The notes under the pieces were generated by a model. That model was not told where the DNA came from and did not search any database. It was given only the letters and a program-made list of their open reading frames with translations. A program made the position numbers and the translations under genes. A DNA stretch of 64,000 nt from Allobrachymonas sp. (GTDB taxonomy: Bacteria; Pseudomonadota; Gammaproteobacteria; Burkholderiales; Burkholderiaceae_C), in the NCBI GenBank assembly GCA_030529505.1, contig JAUMWT010000001.1, forward strand, positions 1 through 64,000, in the 5' to 3' direction. This document shows, in pieces, positions 7,720 through 16,781 of this stretch. Within the stretch, counting starts at the first letter, position 1, and each line of letters opens with the position of its first letter.

Positions 7720-8331
7720 ATGAAAAAGCATCTGCTAGCCTTCGCCGCACTGCCATGCATCTTGCTTGCAAGGCCTGCCGCTGCCCAGATCTACACCTGT
7801 GTGGACGCACAGGGCAGACGCCACACCTCCGATCGCCCCATTGCCGCCTGCCTAGATCGCGAGCAGCGCCAGCTCTCCAAAAACGGCGTGGTGCAGCGCA
7901 TCATTCCCCCCAGCTACACCGCTGAAGAAAAAGCCGCCATCGCTGCCCGCGCCCAACAAGAAGAAGAGCAGCGCCAGCAAGAGCGTGCCAAGGCCAAGAG
8001 CATGTCGGCCCTGTTGCAACGCTACCCCACGCAAGCGGCCCACCAGGCTGCGCGCAAAGCCGAAATGGGGCCCATCATGGCCCGCATCAGCGAAAGCCAG
8101 GAGCGCATCGAACAGATCAAGCTCGAACGAGCCAAACTGGATGAGGAAATGGCGTTTTACAGAAAAACACCAGACAAAATGCCCGCCAAATTGCGCATGC
8201 AAATACAAGCCAGCCGCGACAGCGAGCAAGCCGCCAACAGATACATTGCCAAGCTGCGCGAAGAGTTGCTGCTTTTGGACAAACGCTACGACAACGAGCG
8301 GGCCATGCTGGAACCCATGTGGAAAAAATGA
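7720..8331 (+). CDS. Secreted DUF4124 domain protein
   Basis: Starting at MKKHLLAF, the 203-residue protein has a signal peptide ending near PAAAQ. It is followed by the DUF4124 motif IYTCVDAQGRRHTSDRPIAAC, typical of small periplasmic proteins in Beta- and Gammaproteobacteria. Residues ~70-100 and 120-200 are charged and helical (Glu/Gln/Arg-rich) and probably form coiled coil. An ATG 18 nt earlier (7702) is possible; neither has a clear ribosome site. Function is unknown. A strong bidirectional terminator separates it from convergent ftsY. Confidence 0.85.
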   Translation: MKKHLLAFAALPCILLARPAAAQIYTCVDAQGRRHTSDRPIAACLDREQRQLSKNGVVQRIIPPSYTAEEKAAIAARAQQEEEQRQQERAKAKSMSALLQRYPTQAAHQAARKAEMGPIMARISESQERIEQIKLERAKLDEEMAFYRKTPDKMPAKLRMQIQASRDSEQAANRYIAKLREELLLLDKRYDNERAMLEPMWKK

Positions 8332-8909
8332 AGCAGGCAAGCGGCACGCTGGCCCACTGAGCCAACAAGCAGAGCTTGAGAAACAAGCTGGCGGCGCAAA
8401 GGCAAAGGGCTTCGACGACTTCGTCGTGACGGATTTTTTGAAGCTTTTGAAGCGATCGATCCGCAACTGGCAAAAGCAACTGGCAAAAGCCGCCGAGTGC
8501 TTGGCTTCATCCCCCCTCTGCCCCGTCTTGCAGACGCGCAAGCAGCGCCGCACTTGCCGGTAAACAAAAGGCCAGCTACGAAGCTGGCCTTTTGTTTGTG
8601 CTTGCATGGCGCGGGGGCTTGAACCTGCGCTTCAAGGCAGCCCCAATCTGGCCACACAAGCCAGGCGCATCATCATCGCCCCCTTTCTGTCTGATTAGCC
8701 GACTGCTGCTTGAATGCAGGCAATCAAGGCCAAGCCCCTTCACACGCTTTTGAAAGCCGCATTGCGCTTCAAAAGCGCAGTTCAACAAGGCATCGGCCAA
8801 GCAAGCAAACAGAGGCGGTGACTCTTGGGCAAGCTGGCAAGGCAAGCCAAAAGCCTTGCAGCAGTCAGCCTGGGAATGCCGCTGCGAACATATTCGGATA
8901 TTTGCGCCC
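8332..8909. other. 578-bp convergent gap with one terminator
   Basis: This region lies between the DUF4124 gene and the 3' end of ftsY. Besides the hairpin at 8562-8597 I see no gene, tRNA or repeat; small open frames lack any domain signature. Confidence 0.5.
8562..8597. terminator. Bidirectional Rho-independent terminator
   Basis: Sixteen-base arms (AAACAAAAGGCCAGCT and its complement) surround a 4-nt loop. They give an A-tract on the left and a T-tract on the right. It can serve both the DUF4124 gene (+) and ftsY (-). Confidence 0.9.
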
Positions 8910-10514
8910 TCAACCCAGCAAAGCCTCGGCAAATTCGCGGGCGCGGAAGGTTTGCAGGTCTTCGAGCTTTTCGCCCACGCCCACAAAGTACACGGGCACG
9001 GGGCGCTCGCGCGCAATGGCACACAGCACGCCGCCCTTGGCCGTGCCGTCGAGCTTGGTCACGATCAGGCCGGTGAGTTGCAGCGCATCGTCAAAGGCCT
9101 TGACTTGCGCCAGCGCGTTTTGCCCCGTGTTGCCATCGATCACCAGCAGCACTTCGTGCGGCGCGCTGGCATCGGCCTTGCTCACGGTACGGCGGATTTT
9201 TTTCAGCTCATCCATCAAATGGATCTGCGTGGGCAGGCGCCCGGCCGTGTCCACCAGCACCACGTCGCGCTGGCGCGCCTTGCCTGCAGCCACGGCGTCA
9301 AAGCTCAGCGCGGCCGGGTCGCCTCCTGCGCTGCTGACGATTTCCACGCGATTGCGGTCGGCCCACACGGCCAATTGCTCGCGCGCAGCGGCACGGAAGG
9401 TATCGGCCGCAGCCAGCAGCACGCTTTGATCGGCCTCGATCAGATGGCGCGTGAGCTTGCCGATGGAAGTGGTTTTGCCAGCGCCATTAACGCCCGCCAC
9501 CATGATGACGGTGGGCGTGTGTTCGCCAATCACCAGTGGCTTTTGCAGGGGTTGCAGCATGTCGGCAATGGCATCGACCAGCAGCGCGCGCACCTGGGCC
9601 GGGGTGCTGGCGCGCGCGGCCCGCACGCGCTCGCGCAGATCGGCCAGCAGCAGGCCGGTGGCCGGCACCCCGGCATCGGCCATGAGCAAGGCATCTTGCA
9701 ACTCCTCGTACAAGGATTCTTCCACCTGGCTGCCGCCAAAGGCCGCACTGATGTTGCTGCCGGTTTTTTTCAAGCCCGCCTTAAGGCGGCTGAGCCAATC
9801 GCTGCGGTCGGGCGCGGTCGTTTCAGGCGCTGCGGGGGCTGTGGCTTGCGCAGCAACTGGGGGCACTTCGGTAGCGGCGAGTGCCGCTTTGGCCGATGCA
9901 TGCGTTGCGACTTCGCTTCCAGCCATGGCAACAGGCTCGGCCACGGCGCTGGCTTGGGGCTTGGTATCCATTGCAGCGTCGGTACTGAGCGGAGCCGCCC
10001 CAGACACTGATTCGGGCTGCGGCGCCACGGACGTGCTGGCTGCAACAGGCGTTACAGGCGCAGCAGAGGGCGGCGATGCAACGGATGCTGCTGGCGCAGA
10101 CGCTGGCTCGGTTACAGGCTGTGCCGATGGGGCCTGCGCAAGCGGCATGGCAGGCGCTGTGTTTGGCGCAGAGGGCTGCTGCTCGCTGGGCGTTTCAACA
10201 TTGGCGGGTGCTGGTGCTACTGATGCCAATGGCGTTGCCGTGGATGTTGGCGCAAACGCCGACTCCGCTTCCGCCGCAGGCGGCTCACCCCCCGCATCAC
10301 CCGCAGCGGCAGGCATGGATGAAGCGTCACCCAAAGATTCCCCTGAAGTACTGGGCGCAAGCGCTTCGGGCGCTGCCGACGCAGAGGGCACGTCGGCCAC
10401 CGGCGGCGCAGCAGGTGACTGTTCATTGGATGCAGCCTCGGCGGCTTGCTCGGCCGGCTGGTCTTGCATGGCATGCAAAACCTGCGTGATTTTTTTCTTG
10501 AAGAAACTGAACAT
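8910..10514 (-). CDS. ftsY: Signal recognition particle receptor FtsY
   Basis: FtsY is the membrane-docking GTPase that receives ribosome-SRP complexes for co-translational insertion. In this 534-residue protein, residues ~1-235 form an Ala/Pro/Ser/Glu-rich A region after a basic start (FFKKK). The N domain is at ~240-330. The G domain shows GVNGAGKTTSIGKL (~341), DTFRAAAREQL, DTAGRLPTQ and TKLDGTAKGG. The A region is much longer than the basic betaproteobacterial minimum. The gene is on the minus strand, 209 bp downstream of the chorismatase gene. Confidence 0.97.
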   Translation of the reverse strand: MFSFFKKKITQVLHAMQDQPAEQAAEAASNEQSPAAPPVADVPSASAAPEALAPSTSGESLGDASSMPAAAGDAGGEPPAAEAESAFAPTSTATPLASVAPAPANVETPSEQQPSAPNTAPAMPLAQAPSAQPVTEPASAPAASVASPPSAAPVTPVAASTSVAPQPESVSGAAPLSTDAAMDTKPQASAVAEPVAMAGSEVATHASAKAALAATEVPPVAAQATAPAAPETTAPDRSDWLSRLKAGLKKTGSNISAAFGGSQVEESLYEELQDALLMADAGVPATGLLLADLRERVRAARASTPAQVRALLVDAIADMLQPLQKPLVIGEHTPTVIMVAGVNGAGKTTSIGKLTRHLIEADQSVLLAAADTFRAAAREQLAVWADRNRVEIVSSAGGDPAALSFDAVAAGKARQRDVVLVDTAGRLPTQIHLMDELKKIRRTVSKADASAPHEVLLVIDGNTGQNALAQVKAFDDALQLTGLIVTKLDGTAKGGVLCAIARERPVPVYFVGVGEKLEDLQTFRAREFAEALLG

Positions 10515-10723
10515 AGGGGTGGGGGCGAAAGATCAATCAAAAAAGATCAGAAAAGAAGGGGCTCAGCGCCAGGTTTGCGCTCCGGCAGCTGGCCGAGGGT
10601 AGGCAGCAGAAAAAGGGGCATCCGCATCATGCATCTGACAAGTTTGCCTGGCTTGCCTCCCCTCTGCTGGTTTGCATCGGTTTTGCATTCGTTTGACTAT
10701 CCATTCCTGCGCAGCAAACGCTC

Positions 10724-11803
10724 TCACAACTGCATGGCTTCCACTTCCAGCAGCAGATTCTGCCTGCAAATATCGGCCACGAAGCAGCTGATGCGCTCTG
10801 GCGGCACGCCCAGCAGTTGCTGCAGCAGGGCCAGCGTGGCGGGCACATCGCGCGCATGGCGCACATAGGCCTTGAAGTGGTTCAGGTCTTGCAGCGTGCG
10901 GCCTGCTTGCTCGGCCACGATCTGCAGATTCTCGACCGTGGTGCGGCATTGCCCGGCCCCATCGTCCACATGCACCGTGCTGTGGCCGATGATGCTGGCC
11001 GTGCCGGAGATGAAGAGCATGTTCTGCCGCGGCAGGGCCACTTCGCTGGCGCGGGCAAAGCTGGGCGGGCGCGGGCCGTACTCCGCCGGGTAATGGTAGG
11101 CGGGTTGCTGGCGCGGGTTTTCGATGTGGCGCGCGGGCTGGCGCCCGGCCAGAAAATGCACGTAAATGCCCTCGCCCTGGCAGCCCACGGCGGTGGCCGC
11201 GGGCATTTGCCGCGTGGCCCAAGACATGGCCTGGTCGCCCTGATCGAAAAAGCGCGCAAAGGCCGCGGCCCGGCCCTGATTGAAAGCGCGATAGGTTTCC
11301 AGCCCGTTCACGTCCGGCGCATTGATGTGCGAAACGAAGTTCCACACCCGCCACAGATGCGTAAAGCCGCTTTGCTGCAACAGCTCGAACAGTTCCAGAT
11401 AGCGCTGCTGCACAGCTTCCGTGCAGGCCGTGTGCGCTTGCAGCGGCAGGCTGAAGCAGCCCCACAGCACCTGCTGGTTGCAGCGCGCCAGCACCTGGCC
11501 GTGCTGCAAGGTCTGCACGGGCGTGGGGCTGAGCCAGCTTTCCTGCCACAACTGCCCGTCTGCCGCAGGCAAGAGCACGTGCAGATCGGCTGGGCTGCTG
11601 GCGACCTGGGCTGCCGCATCCGTGTCGCCATACAGCACCTGCCCCAGCACGTGCCAACCCGGCGTGGCTGCGCCCGCAGCGCCTGTTTGCAAGGGTTGCA
11701 GGGTGTGATGCAGCACGGCACCCGGCACTGGCTCGGGCGCAACAGGGCAAGCAGATGGCGGCGGCATATCGGACATGGCGTTGTGCTTCGATGAAGCTGT
11801 CAT
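10724..11803 (-). CDS. Chorismatase (XanB2/FkbO-type hydroxybenzoate synthase)
   Basis: The 359-residue protein matches the XanB2/FkbO/Hyg5 chorismatase family, sometimes mis-named pteridine-dependent dioxygenase. These enzymes convert chorismate to 3- and/or 4-hydroxybenzoate or a dihydrodiol, using a fold related to RidA/YjgF trimers (established knowledge). Diagnostic stretches are HLWRVWNFVSHINAP, GCQGEGIYVHFLAGRQPARH and PRQQPAYHYPAEYGPRPPSF, followed by MLFISGTASIIGH. In this clade 4-hydroxybenzoate could feed ubiquinone and 3-hydroxybenzoate could feed aryl-polyene pigment; neither pathway is visible here. ATG 11776 is an alternative start. Confidence 0.85.
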   Translation of the reverse strand: MTASSKHNAMSDMPPPSACPVAPEPVPGAVLHHTLQPLQTGAAGAATPGWHVLGQVLYGDTDAAAQVASSPADLHVLLPAADGQLWQESWLSPTPVQTLQHGQVLARCNQQVLWGCFSLPLQAHTACTEAVQQRYLELFELLQQSGFTHLWRVWNFVSHINAPDVNGLETYRAFNQGRAAAFARFFDQGDQAMSWATRQMPAATAVGCQGEGIYVHFLAGRQPARHIENPRQQPAYHYPAEYGPRPPSFARASEVALPRQNMLFISGTASIIGHSTVHVDDGAGQCRTTVENLQIVAEQAGRTLQDLNHFKAYVRHARDVPATLALLQQLLGVPPERISCFVADICRQNLLLEVEAMQL

Positions 11804-12048
11804 GAAAAATCAGCCCGGTCCGGGCTGTGTTTATGTTCACGGATGCTGGTTTGCAGGCTGCTCCACACCATCAGCCCAATCGGCAGACGCTGCTCGCAGC
11901 GAAAAAGAAGCGATTGTGCGGCATATGCCAAGGCCGCCTATTCAGGCGCAGGTCAACGGCAGGCTTCGCGACCGGCATGAGCGCCCGATTGCTGACGGAA
12001 AGAACGAACAGCGGGGATAAAAGCCACGTGCTTCCTGGCTTCTTGGCT

Positions 12049-12387
<339 letters not shown>

Positions 12388-12468
12388 TTATCCGGCAAGC
12401 AAAACCGGCTTATTATCCCCGCCTGATTGCGGCCCTGCACCGCAGCCATCCTCACACCTGCTGTTCAC

Positions 12469-13449
12469 ATGGGATTGTTTCTGCTCAAACGCCTGGCCTC
12501 CGTGCTCATCACTTTGCTGCTGGCATCAATGGTGGTGTTTGCCGTGCTCGAAATCTTGCCGGGCAATGCCGCGCAAGTCATGCTCGGGCCCGATGCCGCG
12601 CCCGATGCCGTGCAGGCGCTGGAACGCAAGCTCGGTCTGGATCAGCCCGCCGCCCTGCGCTACGGCCGCTGGCTGGCGGGCCTGCTGCAAGGCGATTTGG
12701 GCGCCAGCCACGCCTATGGCAGCCCCGTAGCCCCCTTGATTGCCCAGCGCCTGACGCTGACCCTGCCGCTGGCGCTGCTGGCCATGCTGCTGGCCGCTGC
12801 CCTGGCCCTGCTGGCGGGCGTGTATGCCGCTGCCCGCCACGGCCGCGCTGCCGATATGGCGGTGATGGGCCTGAGCCAACTGGGCATGGCGGTGCCCAGC
12901 TTCTGGCTGGCCATGCTTTTGATCGTGCTGTTTGCCGTGAAGCTGCGCTGGTTCTCGGCCGGGGGTTTTGACGGCTGGGGCCACAGCCCCGCGCAATGGC
13001 TGCAAGCCCTTAAAAGCCTGCTGCTGCCCGCGCTGGCGCTGGGCCTGGTGCAGGCCGCGCTGCTCACCCGCATCACGCGCACGGCGGTGCTTGAGGTGCT
13101 GCAAGAAGATTTCGTGCGCACGGCCCGCGCCCGGGGCCTGAGCCCGCGCGCCGTGCTATTGGGCCATGTGCTGCGCCACGCGCTGATACCGGTGCTGACC
13201 CTGATGGGCCTGCAATTTGCCAATCTGATGGCAGGCGCCATCGTGGTGGAAAACGTTTTTTATTTGCCCGGCATGGGCCGCCTGCTGTACCAAAGCATTG
13301 CCAACCGCGACCTGATCGTGGTGCGCAACGGGGTGCTGCTGCTGGCGGCCATCGTCATTGTTGTGAACGCTGCCGTTGATGTGCTGCAGGCTCTGATCGA
13401 CCCGCGCCTGCGCCATGCGCCCGCCAACGAGGCAGGAGCGCGGGCATGA
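12469..13449 (+). CDS. Dipeptide/oligopeptide-type ABC permease, DppB/GsiC family
   Basis: Starting at MGLFLLKRLASVL, the 326-residue integral membrane protein has about six transmembrane segments. It carries the binding-protein-dependent permease loop around residues 195-260 (DFVRTARARGLSPRAVLLGHVLRHALIPVLTL), where the EAA contact to the ATPases lies. The next gene starts within its stop codon (ATGA overlap). It forms the first gene of a four-gene import operon of the peptide/nickel class; the substrate cannot be told. No solute-binding protein is encoded with it. Confidence 0.92.
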   Translation: MGLFLLKRLASVLITLLLASMVVFAVLEILPGNAAQVMLGPDAAPDAVQALERKLGLDQPAALRYGRWLAGLLQGDLGASHAYGSPVAPLIAQRLTLTLPLALLAMLLAAALALLAGVYAAARHGRAADMAVMGLSQLGMAVPSFWLAMLLIVLFAVKLRWFSAGGFDGWGHSPAQWLQALKSLLLPALALGLVQAALLTRITRTAVLEVLQEDFVRTARARGLSPRAVLLGHVLRHALIPVLTLMGLQFANLMAGAIVVENVFYLPGMGRLLYQSIANRDLIVVRNGVLLLAAIVIVVNAAVDVLQALIDPRLRHAPANEAGARA

Positions 13450-14480
13450 GGCCATCGACACAGCGCCCTGATTCAGGCGCAGCGCGCATCCCCACCGCCA
13501 CACCCCCGCACGTCCCCGAAGCTGCTGCGCCCACGCCTGCACCTTCGCCTGATAACGCAGCGGCCATTGCGCCCAGCCTTGCCGATACAAAGGCCACAGC
13601 TGCAAGCGATACAGCGCCATCCCATCCCCACCCCAGCCGCTTCCACCGCCTGCGCCAGCGCGCCCTGCGGCATCCGGGCCTGTGGCTGGGCGGTGGCATC
13701 GCCCTGCTGCTGCTGGGCTGCGCCCTGCTCTCGCTGGTCTGGACGCCCCACCCCCCCACCGCCATCCAGATGCACAACCGCCTGGCCCCGGCCAGCGCCC
13801 AGCATTGGCTGGGCACCGATGCGCTGGGGCGCGACGTGGCCTCGCAACTGCTGGTGGGCGTACGCAGCCCGCTGCTGGTGGGCCTGGGCGCAGTGGGCAT
13901 GGGCCTGATCGTGGGCAGCGCCTTGGGCCTGCTGGCCGCACAACAGCGCGGCTGGGTTGAGGCCATCATCCTCAAATGCAGCGACGTGGCCTTTGCCTTT
14001 CCGGCCCTGCTCACGGCCATCATGCTGGCCGCCGTTTGGGGCAGCGGGCCCTTGAGCGCCACGCTGGCCATCGGCCTGTTCAACATCCCGACCTTTGCAC
14101 GCATCAGCCGCGCGGGCGCGCGCACGGTGTGGACGCGCGAATTCGTACAGGCCGCGCGCGTGGCGGGCAAGCCGCGCTGGCGCATCACGCTCGAACATGT
14201 GCTGCCCCACGTGGCGCCCGTGCTCATCGTGCAGGCCAGCGTGCAATTTGCGCTGGCCATTCTGGCCGAGGCGGGCCTGTCTTACCTGGGCCTGGGCACG
14301 CAGCCGCCGCAGCCCAGCTGGGGCCGCATGCTGGCCGATGCGCAAACCCTGCTCTACCAGCGCCCGCTGCTGGCCGTGTACCCGGGCCTGTGCATCGTGC
14401 TGGCCGTGCTGGGCCTGAACTTTTTGGGCGACGGCCTGCGCGATGTGCTCGACCCCAAGATGGACGTTCGCCTGCGCTGA
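13446..14480 (+). CDS. Dipeptide/oligopeptide-type ABC permease, DppC/GsiD family
   Basis: The 344-residue product is the second permease subunit. Residues 1-62 are an unusual Pro/Ala/Thr-rich cytoplasmic extension. A first membrane helix (LWLGGGIALLLLGCALLSLVW) follows, with GTDALGRDVASQLLVGVRSPLLVG typical of DppC, and the EAA-type loop REFVQAARVAGKPRWRITLEHVLPHV. The C-terminal NFLGDGLRDVLDPK is a family hallmark. It overlaps both neighbours, so expression is coupled. A later start near residue 50 would give a more usual length. Confidence 0.92.
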   Translation: MRPSTQRPDSGAARIPTATPPHVPEAAAPTPAPSPDNAAAIAPSLADTKATAASDTAPSHPHPSRFHRLRQRALRHPGLWLGGGIALLLLGCALLSLVWTPHPPTAIQMHNRLAPASAQHWLGTDALGRDVASQLLVGVRSPLLVGLGAVGMGLIVGSALGLLAAQQRGWVEAIILKCSDVAFAFPALLTAIMLAAVWGSGPLSATLAIGLFNIPTFARISRAGARTVWTREFVQAARVAGKPRWRITLEHVLPHVAPVLIVQASVQFALAILAEAGLSYLGLGTQPPQPSWGRMLADAQTLLYQRPLLAVYPGLCIVLAVLGLNFLGDGLRDVLDPKMDVRLR

Positions 14481-15487
14481 TGCCAACACCTGCCTCCCTC
14501 TCCTCTGCCCCCCTGCTGCAAATCACCGATCTTTCGGTGCAACTGCACGGCGCGCGCGGCCTGGCCCAGCCGGTGCAATCGTTCAGCCTGACCCTGCAAC
14601 GCGGCGAAACGCTGGGCCTGATCGGCGAATCAGGCAGCGGCAAAACCCTGGCCATGCTGGCGCTGATGGGCCTGTTGCCGCGCAATGCCCAGGCCAGCGG
14701 CAGCGTGCGCCTCAATGGCCGCGAGCTGCTGGGCCTGGACGAAAAAGCCTGGTGCGGCGTGCGTGGCGCGCAGATCGGCATGGTGTTTCAAGAACCGATG
14801 ACCGCGCTCAACCCCTTGCAGCGCGTGAGCGACGCCATTGCCGAAGGGCTGCGCCTACACCACGGACTGGATGCTGCCAGCGCCCGCAAACAAGCCATTG
14901 ACTGGCTGGCGCGCGTGGGCATTGATCGCCCCGAGCAGCGCTGGCGCGACTACCCGCACCAGTTCTCTGGCGGGCAGCGCCAACGCATCGTGCTGGCCAG
15001 CGCCCTGGCCTGCCGACCCAGCCTTTTGATTGCCGATGAACCCACCACGGCCCTGGACAGCACCGTGCAGGCGCAAGTGCTTGATTTGCTGCAGCGGCTG
15101 GTAGCCGAAGAAGGCATGGCCATGATTCTCATCAGCCACGATCTGGCTCTGGTGGCGCGGCATGTGCAGCGCCTGTGCGTGCTGTATGCAGGCAGCCTGC
15201 TGGAGCAAGGCAGCAGCCAGCGCCTGTTTGCGCAAGCCGCCCACCCCTACACCCGCGCCCTGCTGGCGGCCAAGCCGCGTTTGGGCCAGACACGCGGCAC
15301 GCCGCTGGCTGGCTTGCCCGGCCGCCTGCCGGATCTGTACGACTTGCCGCCCGGCTGCCGTTTTGCCGCACGTTGCCCGCAGGTGCAAGACGCATGCCGC
15401 AGCGCCGAGCCGCCGCTGCTGAGCCTGCCCACTGACGACACCTGCCCGCACCAGGTGCGCTGTTTGTTTGCGCAAGGCCAGTCATGA
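14480..15487 (+). CDS. Peptide-type ABC transporter ATPase, DppD family
   Basis: The 335-residue ATPase begins in the TGATG overlap with the permease stop. It has Walker A GESGSGKT (residue ~50), Q-loop MVFQEPMTALNP, signature FSGGQRQRI, Walker B LLIADEPTTALD and switch His in LISHDL. The C-terminal oligopeptide/dipeptide extension contains a Cys-rich segment (GCRFAARCPQVQDAC with a later TCPHQ) that in relatives can bind an Fe-S cluster. It energises the two permeases together with the next gene. Confidence 0.94.
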   Translation: MPTPASLSSAPLLQITDLSVQLHGARGLAQPVQSFSLTLQRGETLGLIGESGSGKTLAMLALMGLLPRNAQASGSVRLNGRELLGLDEKAWCGVRGAQIGMVFQEPMTALNPLQRVSDAIAEGLRLHHGLDAASARKQAIDWLARVGIDRPEQRWRDYPHQFSGGQRQRIVLASALACRPSLLIADEPTTALDSTVQAQVLDLLQRLVAEEGMAMILISHDLALVARHVQRLCVLYAGSLLEQGSSQRLFAQAAHPYTRALLAAKPRLGQTRGTPLAGLPGRLPDLYDLPPGCRFAARCPQVQDACRSAEPPLLSLPTDDTCPHQVRCLFAQGQS

Positions 15488-16434
15488 ACACAAGCATGAA
15501 CGCCGCCCACAGCACCACCCTCCAGCCGACACATGCATCCAAAGATGCAATGGCCACAATGCCCGCGCCAACAACGGCTACCGCATCCACAGCGCCAGCC
15601 GCCCCGCCATTGCTGCAAGTGCGCGAGGTGCACCGCCACTACCGCGCGCCGCGCCTGCTCGACTGGCCCGCCTTTGGCCACCGCAGCGCCAGTAAAACCG
15701 ACAGCAACCAAGGTGCAGCGGCTGAAGGCATCCACGCCCTCAAAGGCATCAGCTTTACCCTGCGCAGCGGGCAAAGCCTGGGCATCGTGGGCGAATCGGG
15801 CAGCGGCAAAAGCACACTGGCGCGCCTCATCATGGCGCTGGATGCACCCGACAGCGGCAGCATCCACTTCAAAGGGCAAAACCTGCACACCCTGCCCGCC
15901 AAGGATTTACGCACGCTGCGACCGCAATTTCAAATGGTGTTTCAAGACCCCTACGGCTCGCTCGACCCACGCCAGCGCATCGGCCGCATCGTGAGCGAAC
16001 CGCTGCACCAGTCGGGCCTGGACGCGCCCACGCAGCAAGCGCGCGCCGCAGAAGCCTTGCAGGCTGTGGGCCTGCAGGCCAGCGATCTGGCCGCCTACCC
16101 GCACGAATTTTCCGGCGGGCAGCGCCAGCGCATCGCCATTGCGCGCGCCCTGGTCAGCCGCCCACAGCTCATCGTGGCCGACGAACCCGTGAGCGCGCTG
16201 GACGTATCGGTACAAGCCCAGGTGCTGAACCTGCTGCAATCGTTGCAAACACAGGGCATCAGCCTGATCCTCATCAGCCACGATCTGGCCGTGGTGCAGT
16301 ATTTGTGTGAGCAAGTGTGCGTGCTCTACCGCGGCGAAATGGTGGAATACGGCCCCACCGAGCAGGTGCTGCAGCAGCCGCAGCATCCCTATACCCGGCA
16401 ATTGCTGGCGGCCAGCCAGCATGCCTTTATCTAG
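15484..16434 (+). CDS. Peptide-type ABC transporter ATPase, DppF family
   Basis: The 316-residue second ATPase overlaps the previous stop by 4 bp. Residues 1-45 form an Ala/Thr-rich extension. Walker A GESGSGKST, MVFQDPYGSLDPRQRI, FSGGQRQRIAIARALVSRP, ADEPVSALD and LISHDLAVV complete a canonical nucleotide-binding domain. It ends soon after the YTRQLLAA motif and lacks a long C-terminal extension. It is the last gene of the operon; a repeat element begins 2 bp after the stop codon. Confidence 0.94.
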   Translation: MNTSMNAAHSTTLQPTHASKDAMATMPAPTTATASTAPAAPPLLQVREVHRHYRAPRLLDWPAFGHRSASKTDSNQGAAAEGIHALKGISFTLRSGQSLGIVGESGSGKSTLARLIMALDAPDSGSIHFKGQNLHTLPAKDLRTLRPQFQMVFQDPYGSLDPRQRIGRIVSEPLHQSGLDAPTQQARAAEALQAVGLQASDLAAYPHEFSGGQRQRIAIARALVSRPQLIVADEPVSALDVSVQAQVLNLLQSLQTQGISLILISHDLAVVQYLCEQVCVLYRGEMVEYGPTEQVLQQPQHPYTRQLLAASQHAFI

Positions 16435-16435
16435 G

Positions 16436-16611
16436 GTCTGTTCAAAATCCGCTTGAATGGTGGAAGCGGGCGCTCTGCTGGGTTGCCAATCTCGTCAACC
16501 ATCTGGCTCATGTTGCACGGGCCATGCACTTCGCTCAGGTCTTTCGATGTGCGCCTTGCATCCCACCCCGCCCCATATGCAATCGACTCGCCTTGAGATT
16601 GCGAACAGGTT
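16436..16611. repeat. Dispersed intergenic element, copy A (about 176 bp)
   Basis: It begins GTCTGTTCAAAATC and ends GATTGCGAACAGGTT, giving inverted ends. The inner right part, read in reverse, contains GGGTGGGATGCAAGGCGCAC, shared with other copies. CTAGG occurs on both flanks (16431-16435 and 16612-16616), a possible 5-bp target duplication. Confidence 0.75.
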
Positions 16612-16781
16612 CTAGGTTCTGAGCCAAGTCCCCATACACTGCCTGGCTGCGCGGACTTCCAGCAGCCATGGGCGCAATGCGCACAGCCAGCAAAAAGCAG
16701 GGCAAGATGGCGCTTGGTTCACTCACGGCTGATGCTTATCCAGCTACTGCCATCTGCCTACCGAGGGCTTATCGCGAAAAC

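Noticed and set aside
8856..10010. 384-codon plus-strand frame opposite ftsY
   Set aside because: Shadow of ftsY with biased composition and no domain.
10563..11840. 425-codon minus-strand frame overlapping the chorismatase
   Set aside because: The chorismatase in the other minus frame has clear family motifs; this frame is Arg/Ala/Gly-rich noise.
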